Of a stretch of DNA of 64,000 bases, positions 51,826-64,000 are shown in pieces. A model generated the notes under the pieces. It worked only from the letters and a program-made list of their open reading frames with translations, had not been told where the DNA came from and ran no database searches. Within the stretch, counting starts at the first letter, position 1. Each line of letters starts with the position of its first letter. The translations under genes were made by a program, and so were the position numbers. The stretch comes from Thelonectria olida (taxonomy: Eukaryota > Ascomycota > Sordariomycetes > Hypocreales > Nectriaceae). Where the stretch lies: positions 496,001-560,000 of the forward strand of contig JAGPYM010000013.1 of NCBI GenBank assembly GCA_020736575.1, written 5' to 3'.

Positions 51826-51912
51826 TGCCCCGTACTGGAATCGAACCAGTGATCTTCTCATTGCAGAATCGCACTTTACTAGTGAGACGCTATACCACTT
51901 AGCCAACGGGGC
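51826..51912 (-). tRNA. tRNA-Thr (anticodon AGT) with a 15-base intron
   Basis: The minus strand folds into a full cloverleaf. The acceptor stem is GCCCCGT with ACGGGGC, and the D stem is GCTA with TAGC. The anticodon stem is TCTCA with TGAGA, and the T stem is ACTGG with CCAGT around TTCGATT. The discriminator base is A. The anticodon loop is 22 bases instead of 7; placing an intron at the canonical position after base 37 leaves the loop CTAGTAA, whose anticodon AGT (A34 read as inosine) decodes Thr ACN codons. The internal B box GGTTCGATTCC is intact. Confidence 0.93.
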
Positions 51913-52492
51913 TTAATAATGCTTAACGATGGAAACAAATTTAGGTACTATATGTCTTTGATCTTAGAGGAATGTGTCAATATATGAAGCCCATACCTCC
52001 TGGTTCTCTGACTCTGATCAACCCCGGCAAGTATTTACTTCAAAGGAACGGAGACAATTGTAATATGAATGGTGCGCTTCTACTTCAGTCTTCTTCTTTC
52101 TATCAATGAATCTGAATAGGATCAACCATAGAGCCCATTGATTCACTGTAAAAGAGCCCATCAAGTGTATATAACCTCATTGCATGCAGATACCCCCCAG
52201 ACTCACTCAGGCCTAGAGGCGGAGATGTATTAGGAATGCTACCTGTGCAATTCATAGCTTCACGAGTGCCTCCGACATGCTGTATGCCGAGCTCAGGTCG
52301 GCTCTGTGCTGCAGCTTGTCCTTTGGAGATGCGAAAGCCCGACTTCAACGTGGCCTCCACACACACGGACGAGATGGTACAGACAAAGAGGGTAAACAAA
52401 GAGCAACTCATTCCTTGGAATAAAAGAAAAGCAAACAGGACCTCTTCTCACTTCATTCATCACTACCACTCCCCAATCAGCAAATAACCATC
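51913..52492. other. Intergenic between tRNA-Thr and the DUF gene
   Basis: No gene seen. It contains the upstream region of the tRNA (minus) and the promoter of the following + strand gene. Confidence 0.5.
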
Positions 52493-54100
52493 ATGGTTCG
52501 AAACCTGCCGATCGCTAGACAAGACAGCGCCCATCAACGAGCCTCTCGCCAGGTGAAGAAGCAAAAGCTTAGCCACCCGGACTTCCCACCCCCAAGCTAC
52601 TTTGACAATCTGCCGGAGACGTACCTGACGAGGTTCGTATTGTGGGAATTCGATCGAAGAAACGCCGAAGCCAGACGCCCTTCAAACCAGACACCACAAC
52701 GCACACGTCCTAACACCCGGCTTGCTGTCGCCCAGTGGAAGGACAGACATCCATCGGCGGAGCGCTTGATCGAACAGTGTAGTTCAGAGACGCTGGAACA
52801 GATCAGGCGCTATGCAATGCACGGCGGCCCAAATCTAACCGACTTGCGAGGAGTATGTAACCCATCTGGTGTTCTAACTGTGTTGTCCCGTCTCAGCTAA
52901 CCCTCGTAGTTCTGGGCGCCAGACGTCCGCCTGGATTACATGATGAGCCTCAAATCGAGCCTCGGTCGCCGGAAACGGGCTTCGGATTCTCACGATAGCT
53001 CGTACACGGAACCCTCAAGGCCCACCAAGACTACCGGTCCGTACGATCGCGCATTCAAGCAACACATTATCGACCACGGCATCTTCACCATTCACCATGG
53101 CTATCTTGGCGTCAGGGCCTCGCCCAAGCCAGAAAACTACAAGGAGATATTGGAAGTCCTTGCCAAACCTCGGGTCTCGCTGGACCAGTTCTCCGAGGAA
53201 GACTACGACAAGTTCGCTTACACTGTCGCAAATGCATCCAACGAAAGGGAGGTTATAACCTCTATAATGCCATGCCTTGAGGGGGAAGCCAGGGACGGCA
53301 AATACATTGCGGGAGGAGTATCGTTCAGGAACCTAGACCACTTGACCGACGGGTCCCTGGTCGCTGCGAATCCTGATCAGTACCACGGGGCACGGCCGGA
53401 ACAGCTTCATCGGACAATCCGCGAGGAGCTGGACAACTACATCATTCCCTCGACTCAGAAGGACCTGCCGGTTGCCCCAAACTTCTTTCTTGAGGCAAAG
53501 GGGCCCCAGGGCACACAGGGAGTTGCCATCTTACAGGCATGCTATAATGGAGCATTGGGGGCAAGGGGGATCCATAACCTCCGGGCGTATAGATCGATTG
53601 CTCCGACGACGTATGACAACAAGGCCTACACAATCACTGCGACATACGTGGGAGGGATGCTCACAATCTATACCACCCACCCCGTCCGGGCGGGCGTGCG
53701 AACCCAGCTTGTCATGACGCAGCTCTGCGCATTTGCGCTGACGGGCGGCCTCAAGGCGTTTCGAGATGCCGCCGCAGCGTACCGGAATGCCATCGACTGG
53801 GCCGCGCAGCAGAGGGATCTGGTCATCGAACAAGCCAACGAGAGAGCTGCGGAGCGTGCGTCTACGCCAAGCGATGCCTCGGGGCCCGGCCTTGGCCAAC
53901 ACGAGAACATGATCAAGAGCCTTGATTCGGGCGCGCCGGCGTCACCTCACGGGTCCAATGCCAACGACAAGGCCGAGCATTCGCTCGATGCGCAGCTCCC
54001 GCGCAGAAAACGTCGCTCCACGAAGGCCAGTCGAAGCCGGGGCGAGTCTGTCCTCGCCACAATCCCCGAGGTGGAAGAGGGCAAAGCAAAGATGGACTGA
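52493..54100 (+). CDS. Fungal DUF protein with PD-(D/E)XK-like core
   Basis: Exons are 52493-52852 and 52910-54100, joined in frame by a 57-nt intron with a CTAAC branch site; the product is 516 residues. It belongs to a fungal family of unknown function that I associate from memory with the label DUF7924. A basic N-terminus (RASRQVKKQKL) and a polar linker precede the conserved domain, about residues 250-400. That domain has NLDHLTDGSL (D263, D267), YHGARPEQLH, PNFFLEAKGPQG (E315, K317), ILQACYNGALGARG and an AYTITATYVGGML strand. The acidic residue followed by E-x-K on a strand resembles the catalytic pattern of PD-(D/E)XK nucleases; that fold assignment is inference. The tail is basic (PRRKRRSTKASRSRGE) and could be nuclear-targeting. 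Such genes are usually multi-copy accessory genes. Confidence 0.8.
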
Positions 54101-55007
54101 GTGCGAGGCCGGCGACCCATGCGTCTCTGCTTTACCTCGACCTTCTTCTCGTCGACAACGCCCCCTTGCTTCTGCTGCTAGCCTGCGTCTTGCTTCCCAT
54201 TCTGCAATCTTTTCTCGTCTGTCTTGTTAGGTCCCGTGTTAGTTTACCGTCAATAGAAGCAGTCGTCTGCTTTCTCGTGCGCCTTCTCGGCCGGGTACTT
54301 GTGTCGTCCTCGTAGGCCACTCGTTGGATTTCACTGTTGCAGTTTATTAAGGATGGCGTTACCTCCCACCATGTCCAATTCTCAATACTTGGAGCACCGC
54401 TATAGACCACGTTGCATTCCGGGCTCCGTGTGCTGTCAAAGTAGGCAACCGGACATTGCAGAACAAGACTCGCAGCGACGATTCACTTCAATGGTGTGGA
54501 ACGACTGTATTGAGAGACCCGAGTTCACATTTCGATAGGAAAGCAATATATTGGACACCTGAGGCGCCTGCGCATCTCGTAGTGGAACGTATTCATTGTT
54601 CGCTAGGCTGCTCAAAGAAAATATATCAAAGACTCAGCCGTTGACTGCAATTTTCAACAAAGCGCTCGCATAGAGCGCAGACTGCCGTTCCTAGTAATAC
54701 CCATCTATCGCCATTGGTCCATATCTATTCCATCGGCTTCCTTATCCCGGCGCAGCGTCCGCTCCAGTTTCGAAAATAGGGCGCTGATGGGCACGTCGAC
54801 GCTCAACCACCCAAAAACCTTGCGACCGTGAGCGGCCAAATCGAGCCCCCTGGACTTTATTTGAAAATCGCAAGGGTTCTGGCAGCTCAGATCACAATTC
54901 TCAGCTCCAGGTGGACGGCAGCGCGTGCCCAGCAATTCACGCACCGGTTTGGAGCCTTGTTGGTTCGGCGTTGGGCGCGGCTCACGGCCAACAGCAGCAG
55001 CGAGCGC

Positions 55008-55027
55008 CACACACACACACACACACA
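55008..55027 (+). repeat. (CA)10 microsatellite
   Basis: Ten perfect CA units in non-coding DNA. Confidence 0.9.
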
Positions 55028-56442
55028 AAACAGCCCAGAGCTGACGATAGTGAACAAGCTGAGAGAACAATGCTGTGCTACCGTGGAAACTACTGCCTGC
55101 TCTGTTCAGTCTTTGGGAGGCACTTAGGCACATAGCCGAAAAAGAAACACTCGAGTCCCGTGCCCTTTGTTGCACTGCTAGACTTACACCCGTTTGATTG
55201 ATGCCTTTGTGTCTCCCCAGATGCTCTGTCACCTTGGCAAACGTTTCACAGAGAATGCCCGCTACCCGCCGTCAGCGAGGTCAGCTCCGTCGTACCAAGG
55301 AGAGGAACCGCCAAAAATAAGGACGCTGGTTGGGAGGGGGCCTCTCGAAGCAGGGAACATCCCCCCTTTTCTTCATGGCCGCCTGCTGGAATCCCGCTGG
55401 TTCGGTGACATCGACAACGGGGCAGTGCATATATGGCCAGAGCAGATGATGTCGGCGACGGGGATACACATGGTGGTTGGGGGAAGAGAGACGGGATGGG
55501 AATCGAGACAACGTCGCCGACATGTGGTCCAGTCAGTGCCAGCGGAAACGTCTAATAATACCAGGCCTGGCTGGACTCGTATTCCGAGCAGCAGATGCAA
55601 TGGTCGAATGGGAGTCGTCGACAGCGTACCGAGAAAGCTCGCAGTGAGACCTGCATGAGGGCTGGTTCGTCAAGACTTGCCATTTGCCAGCCATCCTCGT
55701 CGTGCGTCTTGTCTTCCTCCGCCTCCATGACGCCCCCCTCTTTTTTTTCTTTATTCTTTTCAGCCGCAAAGCTCAGCTGAAGAAAAGGCTGCCTCGTGGC
55801 AGCCCGCGCGAGGGCCAACACTTTTGAGCGCCAGCCAAGACAGATGAATGGGCAGTTTGAAGGAAAGGAAGACACCTCAACGGCTCGTTGTTGGTATTCA
55901 CCGGTTGGAGAGGAGGGAAACAAGGCGGCCATCTGCAATGCTGCAAGCCCGCCCAACGTGTGCCTGAGCAGGACGTTTCGTGGTCCAATCGGGGAGCGTG
56001 GGAGAGATGGATGGACGTCCTTCCTTCGTGCTGCCTGAGACGCAAAAAAAGCCACGGAAGCGAATGAACCAACACCCATCAGCCATGCAGGTGAAATGGC
56101 GTCTCAACCATGCCGAGTCGTCGGGAACTCGACCCGGCACTTTGGGTGTATATGATAGCTACCCATCCCATGGGCGTGCTGATGGCATGATCCCATCTGC
56201 TACCCGAAGATCTGCTCCGATGTCGTCGTCGAGCATCGTATCATGTCGGCGCCGGAAACGAACAGGTTGCCTTGCCTGGGATAATCACCTCTCTCTTCCT
56301 TGCGCGCACGCCTCTCCCGCTCGCCACAATGCCATCTCTCAGAGCCGGCTGCTCTCCCCCGCATGGAACACAATCCGTCTGGCCTGATGCCGTCAACTCT
56401 AGAACGCCCTGGCCCAGACGCTAAGTGACACGCCGTTCCAGA

Positions 56443-56460
56443 CCAGCCAGCCAGCCAGCC
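56443..56460 (+). repeat. CCAG tandem repeat
   Basis: Four CCAG units followed by CC, in non-coding DNA. Confidence 0.8.
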
Positions 56461-58617
56461 CCCTTTATGTCCAGCAACAGAGAGTATATTCATCTTTTTT
56501 GATCCCCGACCCGGGGACCCATTTTCGCACTCGTTACAACTTAGTTGGCCGTCGTTTGCCTCTCTTGACCCCAAGTCAAAAACACTGCTCCGTCTCGCCA
56601 TCGCCTCCGCCGGCGTCTAAAGCCTTTGGAATGTCCATTCATTCTCAACCACTTCTTCACGCACCCCCCCCTACGAGACCTACTACGGGGTAGGTAAGCA
56701 AGGAAGGTACTCGTCAATATCAAGACATGACATCTCTCTCTCTCCCCCAATCCCCACAACTGCCCCCCATCCCATCCCATCCCCCATCTCGGCATCGTCC
56801 CTTTAAACCCCTCCACTTAATACATGGTGCAAAACCACACACCCCCCCGTCTCTAGCCCCCCAGCCCAAAATCAATCAAATCTCTTCTCCCAACTGCCGT
56901 GCCCGCTTTCGTCGCCCGCCACCGTCGCCCGTCGCCCATCGCCCGTCGTCGCCGCCGCTGATTGGGGAACCCTTTAAGCCCGGTCCCTCCGCCCGCCGTC
57001 TCTAATGAACTGTATCAACGGAATATCCCGGCGAACAATTAACATTTAGCTGCTCTGTCAAGTCTGTATCTCCCTATGCCGCCTCTCTCGCGCCCTGCCA
57101 TCCATGTGACCATGTCTCCAAATGAATTATTCGCAACACCCCCCAGCTACAAGGCCCAGTGTCTCCTTATCAAATCGAGAATAGAGAGACATAGGGGGGG
57201 AGTGCCTCTCTCCCCTTGCCGATCTTCCCCTTGCCCATTCTCGGTCCGACCATCTCCAATCCGGCCCGGACGCTCACGCTCTTCTCTCTCTCACCTCAAA
57301 CACGCCTCACTTCCCAAAGAATCACTAACTAGACTAAATGCCCTGGCAATCATTACTTCATAATCATTCACGCCCATCTCGGATCCACATGCCGACCCCC
57401 GAGCTGGACTGCTGTACATGCCTAGTGGCGTAGATCACCCGCGAGCCCTTTTTGCTTCCCATGGTGCCCATGTCCAGCTGTCGAAATGTCTCCTTGACTC
57501 GTTGCCAAGTTTAAACTATTCCTACACACGATACACGTTCAATTCAATTTCATGTTGCTCCGTTCACAAATCGATTCCAGCTTCCATCTCCATTCTGGCC
57601 ATATCAACTTGCTAAACAGATACACAAGACGGAAATACCCATGAGATACCATTTTCCATGCCATTCCAAGAACCCAACCCGAAATCCCTAATAAATCGTC
57701 GTAATCATTCTGCTTGCATCCCACCTCTCTGGCTCGTGCTCGTCGCCCGCATCACCCCATGCCCATGTCAATGTCCGCCCGTAGTTGGTTCCCAAGACGC
57801 CGCCCTGCTGCCCACATGGTGTCTCCCACCACCCACGCCGCCAGCCTTTTGTCGGGCCTTGACGTCTCTGCTTCGACCCTCAAGCCTCGTGGGTCAAAGA
57901 GTCGAGAGTCTCGCCTTGTTCCTGGGGTAATCCTGAATTCGAGACCCGCACTTGCCGCTCGTCCCTCCCTCGCCCCTTGGTCCAGATCCCGTCCCGCCTG
58001 TCCTGCTATGCCTTTGTTGAAGAAAGAAAAAAATATGACCGATGAAGAGTCCAGGGAAGTTGTGACGGAGAAAATGTCCAATAATATCAAGTCCCGTCCG
58101 AGTAACACCCGGTCCTGTCTAAACCATGCCTTGTCCAAGGTATCACAATTAATTCCCCCATGCCCGTCGGTTGGAGCCATCCTACAATCGCTGTCCCGTG
58201 GCCCGTCGTCCGTCCATATCCAGATCTCGTTCCTTTCCAGTCCAGTGCCAATCCTGTCCCCGATGCCCTTTGCATGGTAACGAAACCATTTCTTGTTGTG
58301 CAGATGTGCTTCCAATCCTGTACATCGCGATTCCCTTGTCCGGAAGCCGACCCATTTGGAGTATCCCAATCCGTGCGATGAAGCCGATTCTCAATAAACA
58401 AATAGAAATAAAAGGAGCCCAGTCCCTGCAAAGGGCCAAGCTGCTTATGTCCGATCGAGTTCCCAATGACGCCAAAGTTCCAAATCTCCCCTTCCTATTT
58501 GCGCCATTTCCTTTTTAACACGTCCGATTCGTTGTTGCTTGCGATAGTGGTGGATGGTGTTATATCACTCGTCAGATGACTTCTCCTTGCTTCATCCTCG
58601 TCGATTTCTTCTTTCCT

Positions 58618-60034
58618 TTAAGGTTCCCTCTTAGGCTCGATGCTGTCCTCTCTCTCTGTGCTTCGAGCATCGGCATTGCTGTCGTTGTTGTTCCCTCCCT
58701 CGCTGGGCTTGCCTTCGCAGCCCTTGACCAGTCGATGTCTCTGCAAACATTGTTAGTGAGTGAACCATGCACAGCGTTAAGACATAAATAAGTACCTTCA
58801 AAGCGTCTTTTCTCGAAAAGCTCTTGCTACAAAATGTGCAAGGGAAAGGCTTGACGGCCAAGTGGATCCTTTTATGACGCTTCAAGTCATGGTTTCGGCT
58901 GAAGGACTGAACGCACTGGTCGCACTTGAAGGGCCGTTCCGACTGTGGTGGAGGTGGTGCGTGCCCGTACACCATCGAGTGAGTGCCATATGGGGGAACT
59001 GACATGCCAGGGATCATCGTCATCTGAGCTCCAGGCTGATGGACATTCGACAAGATGGAGCCGCCCATCGTTGGGAGAGGCTGGTACGGAGGGTACCTGT
59101 ACGGAGCAGGAGGAGCCATAGCCGACCCTTGTTGGCTTGAAATCGAAGACAGACCTCTTGAGATGGGGCCAGTGGTGGTTGGCGAATGCTGGCTAGGAGA
59201 GGACTGGGTACCGTAGGCCGGAAAGCTGTGTTGCTGAGGAGCCGTTGAGGCAGAATAATAGTTCGAATTGCTTGATGGTCGAGTGTGCGTATATGATTCC
59301 ACATGAGCCGGAGCACTCGAAGGTGTGGGGGGCTGCGTGCTCTGGGAGCTTAGTATGGCGCTCTGGGAGGGTTGATGAGTCGACGAAAGGCTAGAAGGGC
59401 CCGCCTGTCCACCGGCACCGCTGCTCGATATGGCTGTCTGGAAGGGGGCGTGAACGTCACCATAGGGAGGAGGAGGGAGGCCATCGACTGCGGACCCCGG
59501 GGATTGCGTAGTTCGCGGGTCTCTAAATTGCGATGGCTGCTGCATGCTGCTGGCTGGGTTGAAGATGGAAGCTCTTCCAAAGGGCTGACCGAGAGTCGGT
59601 TGCGGAGCGGTTGCGGAGCTGACAGTATAGGCCGAAGAACTAACGGGCGTAGGCCAAGATCCATGGACGTGGCCACCATACGAGGAATACTGCATGCCGG
59701 CTGGGGCTTGGGAGCCCTGGGAGCTGCCCGTGTTGACGCTGGAAAGGCTAGGGCTCAGACCGTCGCTGGCTCCTGGCGAAGGGGTCAGAACACTGGGAGA
59801 AGGGGAACGGCACGGGTCAGGAAGGGAACCAGGAAGGGGAAGGTACGATGGTGTATAGGTAGAATACCCAGCCGAAGCGGAATCGAGGGAGTTTTGGAGG
59901 ATGCCGCCTGGGAGGGGAGGGTACAGGGGATATTTTGCCATACTTGGAACATCTGCGGTGGGAGGAGGCAGAGAAAAGGCAGGTAGAGCGCCTGCCGCAG
60001 GACGACGGGACGTGAAACTGGTGGCCGCCTCCAT
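58618..60034 (-). CDS. C2H2 zinc-finger transcription factor, two fingers
   Basis: Minus-strand exons are 60034-58796 and 58740-58618, giving 453 residues. A long Pro/Ser/Gln-rich region (about residues 1-365) without other domains precedes two adjacent fingers. Finger 1 is FKCDQC...HKRIH (C372, C375, H388, H392). Finger 2 is FPCTFC...RHRLVKGC (C399, C402, H415, C421), a C2HC variant split by the 55-nt intron. Reading through the intron would lose H415, so splicing is required for finger 2. The layout and the linker HLAVKPFPC resemble FlbC-type conidiation regulators of filamentous fungi, but I hold that name at low confidence. The tail is acidic/basic mixed (EREDSIEPKREP). Large apparently non-coding flanks on both sides fit a regulated developmental gene. 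Confidence 0.88.
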
Positions 60035-63000
60035 GACAATGCGCGCCCGAGATGTTGTGATGAGTGGTGGTGTTACTTGGCGGCTGCTACCACAGCTGTA
60101 GGTGTTGTGTGATGTGATGCTGCTGCTGCTCTATTGCTTTCTCTTCCGGGCGTCTTGTTGGTCTTGTCGAAACAGTATTCCGCCGGAGGAAGGTGTGTGA
60201 TTGGCTCTGTCAGCGCGAGAATGCCCAGGTGATTGACGAAGTACGGAAAGGACTGTTTGGTGATGCACTCCTAAAGTACGTTGGTCGGGCTTGGAGCCTC
60301 AGCTTCGTTTTGTCTTCTTAGATGGGCGAGGCCGTCGAGAAGAGCATAGACATTAGGTAGCGGGCTTGGCGGTTGTGATGTTTACAACAATGCGTAGCAA
60401 GAATCTGGAAGGAGGGGTTGAAGATATCCCCAAAGTAGCAGCGATGAATGGGTAGTCTGATCAAGGTTGGTGCTGTGCTGTTGTCTGGTGCACGATGATG
60501 GCTTGATGACAGTCGGCAATGAGCTGCTGCTGGAGCTTCCCAAGGTCGTCGATATGGGTCTTCTTCAAGCACCTGCAAAGCAAGCAAAAGGAGGGGATGT
60601 CGGTTGGCTGTGATCGCGAAGCTTCTTCTATTATACAAGGTTGAGGTAGATGAGGACGAGGAGGTTGTTCGTCAGGGATGGTTGGATGGTGGTCTCTGCA
60701 AGGTTAAATGCAACAGCGTCGAGTGCGGCACAAGGGTCTGGAAATGGCAAGCTCAAACTCAAATAAGAATAATGAAGGTGTAAAGGAGAGGCCGAGAGGC
60801 AGTTGGATAGAGGTAAAAATAAAAAGAGAGATGTCGATTGAATGGGATCTTGAATGGGAATGGGTATGGGAGTGGGATGAAGGGGGGGGTCGCTTGTTTG
60901 TCTGGGGTGTCGTCGTCGATGTTCGATGGAGGCAGGAGCAGCCAGAGCCAGAGCATCAATAAGGTTTGCGTCCCAGGTGGCGTCGTTTGGCGCAATATGT
61001 ATATCTTTTTGGTGCCGTTTCCAGGGCTGCTCCAAGGCTCAACGGAGCAAGGTACCTTCAGCCCAAAGGGCTTCTGCTTTCTTAGGCTCGCACTGAATTT
61101 TCTGCTTAAACGGCAATGGCCTGGTCCGGTTGCCATTTTTCTTCATGTCTTCACTCCCACGCTCCTCCATCCGTCCCTCCTTTTGCGCACTCCCCGACCC
61201 ACCTCCCACCGCCCACCCCACTGCCCGACCCAGTAAGCGTTTGCGCACGCCCCCAATATTTCCCCACCCCTGCTGGCACTCACGCTCACTGAAAGGCGAC
61301 CCACAAATCATGCTTCACACCCTAAAGCTCATCAACACCCTCAACTCCAGCCTACCACACCCCTTTCTCTCTCTGCTGCCTCTGTTTTTTCTTCGTTAGC
61401 GCACTTGACTGGGGGGCTTGTTGAGACGGGATCTCTGGACCAAATGCGCCAGACGCCAAAATCGACTAGCTTGGGAGGGCTGAAGTATTGAATGGGCCCA
61501 GCTGCTGGGGCCAGGAGTCCTTGCTACGCTGGGCTGGTGCAGAGGAACGAAGCAAGCTGAAAGGCAGCATTATTAGCGAGCATGTGCACTACGTAATTCA
61601 TTTCAACGTGTACACCAACCAAGTAGTCAATTGAATGAATGAATAATCAATGAAGGCTTCAGTAAGGCAGCCTGTGTGCAAATAGAAGCAATATCGTCAG
61701 CTCTGGGACGGACGGCGCAACATCCGACTTGGGTGTGGTTGTGCATGTGTTAGTCTGGATAGCTGGTTATTGAATGTGAGTGGATATCGATTTGAAGAAG
61801 CCAAAGACGGTACTGAAGCAAAAAGAAAGCAAGAAAGCCTCTGCGCCAACAAACCATGACCGGCCGCAGCAAAGCAGGCAGCCACCACAATTCAAGAGAT
61901 CCATCCACCAAGTCGCCGGAGCTGGAACCGGAGAAGGCAAACTTGACCCCAAAAAAGAAGGGGGAGGGGAAAGGGGAGGGGAATGGAAATGGATGGTCAT
62001 GGCGACAGTGAATTGGATGGAAACATCCGGCGTGGACCTACCTTGGTACGTGAAACTTCGATTCCGGAGGGGCGTGCACTTCATCACACTTCAATGAAAG
62101 AGACAGAGAGAATGCTCCCAACAAGTCCAGAAACAGAGCAACGCGGCAGAGACAGATCTTGAGACCTGCCTATCCCGACGAGAACAGAGCCAAAAGGGGC
62201 CCACAACAAGGGAGCTGTCTGTTCGTAATCTGCATGTGCCGCATCTAATTCACCCTGTGGTATGTTAACCTGTGCATTGTCACCATTCAGTATAAATGCT
62301 CATTCGACTCGACTGAGATAGATACCTTCAACTACGCGTGGCGGCTGTCACTGAATGCACTGCATGTGTTGGGCTGTGTTAGTCAGTGAATAGCAATCTG
62401 CTCAAAGCCTCCCCAACCATTGGTCTCACTTCTTCCTTCCCCAATCCACCATGTCTCTCCTCATTCAAATCAAATCCATTTTATTCTTACCAGGGTGCCA
62501 CACGGGAGAGTGACAAGATCCCCCATCTTTTGCTTGGTCCCACGCGTGGCTGGATCAGATCGGGAGCTTGGGTGTGGTGGCAGGACGCCTTACAGCCAGA
62601 GCAGCACCCACACAACGGGAAATCACTCCAAACGCCTCCTTTTTATTTCTTCTTTCCCCCTGCCCTGTCCCTTGGGATTGGATCTAGGTCTGGCTGGGTC
62701 TGGGTCCGGCTGGGTCAACATCGTGTGGCCCTATGCCTTTGAGCCTGCCGTCGTCATCGTCATCAGCCTCGGCAGTGCTTGTTTGGTAGTGGCCGGCAGG
62801 GCTGCATTCGCCTGGTGTGGTGTACTCGAGAGAGGTGTCATGGGTCATTCAGCAGAACGCGGTTTAGCTGGATGACAGGACAGATGGCTGGCTGACAAGA
62901 AGGGGCTAGGGGTAAGGGTCCATGTCGGTGTCCTTGTCTGCACGGGGTTTCTCACTTTGCATAATGCACATCAACTCTGAGCCGAAACACCACACGTCCC

Positions 63001-64000
63001 GGTTCACGGGCGAACCAAACAGCTGGGCTCTTGTTTCTCCCCCGACTCCCATTTCATGGGCGGTGGGGGCGTACTACAAGTGCAACGGGCACGACGGGCG
63101 TAAGCCGTCCCAGTAGACAATAGGAAAGGCAAGCCATTCAGTCTCGCGGTGGCGGGTGATGTCTGAGTTCTGTTTGTTGGCTGGTGTTTCTAGCCTTACG
63201 GCAGACGCCATCTCGAAAGACGTGTAAGAGCAAGATTCAGACTACCGGGTTAGCACAAGAGCGATGTTGAGCACGATGAACGAGACTCGGGGGAACCGCA
63301 TGTCATAATCATGGTAAGCTCGGCGACCTAAGCCCCCCAGCCCGTCCCTTGGGCTCTTGCTTTCCGGCAACCGAAATCGTCAAGCGATTCGACCTTGGTT
63401 GAGTCCAGAACAGGGGGGGGCTGAGTCTCGCCAGAGGGATCGATAAGCTCACACTGCCTGGACGAGGCCAAGTCGGTGGTCGGCAGTTGACAAAGGAGAA
63501 AAGGGCTCGCCTCTTCAGAACTAGACCAGTCGGGATGCAGAGCGGTAACTTCCTTTAGCCAATGATGCAGTCGGCAGTGCGCCTTACTCGTACTTCGTAT
63601 GTGTGTATTCGTACTGCGCTGCCCTGTCGGTAGCGTGGCGCATTTTCTGCATGTCCAGGTGTGCTGGCTTGGGAACCCGAGCAAACATGATGAATGAATG
63701 AATGGCCCAGTGGCCAAACCAACACACGTAATGGGCAGGTCGAAACGTTGCAAAACCCAGCCCGTACTCAATCTGCTAGTAGGAGAACAGTACGGTAAGA
63801 CGTAGGAGATGGATGCATGCATAGATGTCAAGCGGGTGTTTTGTCGAGCCAGAAAATTGATGCAGAGGAGAAAAGCTCATAATTAGGGAGAGACATCATA
63901 TTGGGGAACCACGCAAAGGTGCAGCACCACTTCCTAGAATAGAAGCTCCTGCCTCTCAAGTCCTTGAACAAAAAAGCCATTTTCGCCCGGAGATGTCTCA
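60035..64000. other. Upstream region of the C2H2 gene, no gene seen
   Basis: About 4 kb. The part next to the gene (60,035-60,700) is likely promoter and leader with several upstream ATGs on the minus strand. A degenerate TGGGAATGGG-type repeat lies at about 60840-60880. Two ACGCGT hexamers occur at 62334 and 62542. No open frame in this stretch has protein-like features, and any gene to the right would begin outside the window. Confidence 0.5.

Larger units (their letters stand above)
54101..58617. other. Long intergenic region, no gene seen
   Basis: About 4.5 kb between the 3' ends of the DUF gene (+) and the C2H2 gene (-). Composition is C/T-rich on the + strand from about 56,700 to 58,300. 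All open frames have random composition. Simple repeats include (CA)10 at 55008-55027 and a CCAG run at 56443-56460. Confidence 0.5.

Overview
The window is nuclear DNA from a filamentous ascomycete, most likely a sordariomycete. The evidence is: short introns (about 48-70 nt in most genes) with GTAAGT/GTATGT-type donors, CTAAC/CTGAC-like branch sites and YAG acceptors; pyrimidine-rich leaders; kilobase-scale intergenic DNA; and fungal gene families such as PalI, Kog1, Tea1/TeaA, Gin4 and a peroxisomal malate synthase ending in SKL. I cannot name the species. No prophage, CRISPR array, rRNA or intact transposon was seen.

Layout from left to right. palI (+), the ambient-pH signalling membrane protein, carries an apparent one-base frameshift in a C run. 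Next come a large unrecognised acidic, low-complexity protein (+), a CDP-alcohol phosphotransferase of phospholipid synthesis (+), and a Yap-type bZIP factor (-). About 6.7 kb follows without a recognised gene. A decayed cytosolic aspartyl-tRNA synthetase copy (-) precedes KOG1/raptor (-), the TORC1 scaffold. A 4.2 kb divergent spacer leads to a Tea1/TeaA kelch and coiled-coil polarity protein (+), which converges on smc5 (-). smc5 diverges from a Gin4/Hsl1-type kinase (+). Then follow malate synthase (+), an intron-containing tRNA-Thr (-), a PD-(D/E)XK-like protein of a fungal DUF family (+), and a two-finger C2H2 transcription factor (-), with 4-4.5 kb of apparently non-coding DNA before and after that factor.

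Most genes are conserved housekeeping or regulatory genes with no operon logic. The exception is teaA-smc5-gin4, which places three genes for polarity, genome maintenance and cell-cycle morphogenesis side by side. Splicing models for nine genes close exactly in frame. Because the long exons of KOG1, teaA, smc5, gin4 and malate synthase are free of indels, the lesions in the aspartyl-tRNA synthetase copy are probably real rather than sequencing noise.

The strongest items for follow-up are the aspartyl-tRNA synthetase pseudogene, the palI frameshift, the DUF/PD-(D/E)XK-like gene and the paired PacC-type hexamers upstream of palI. I did not find a convincing new multi-gene system.
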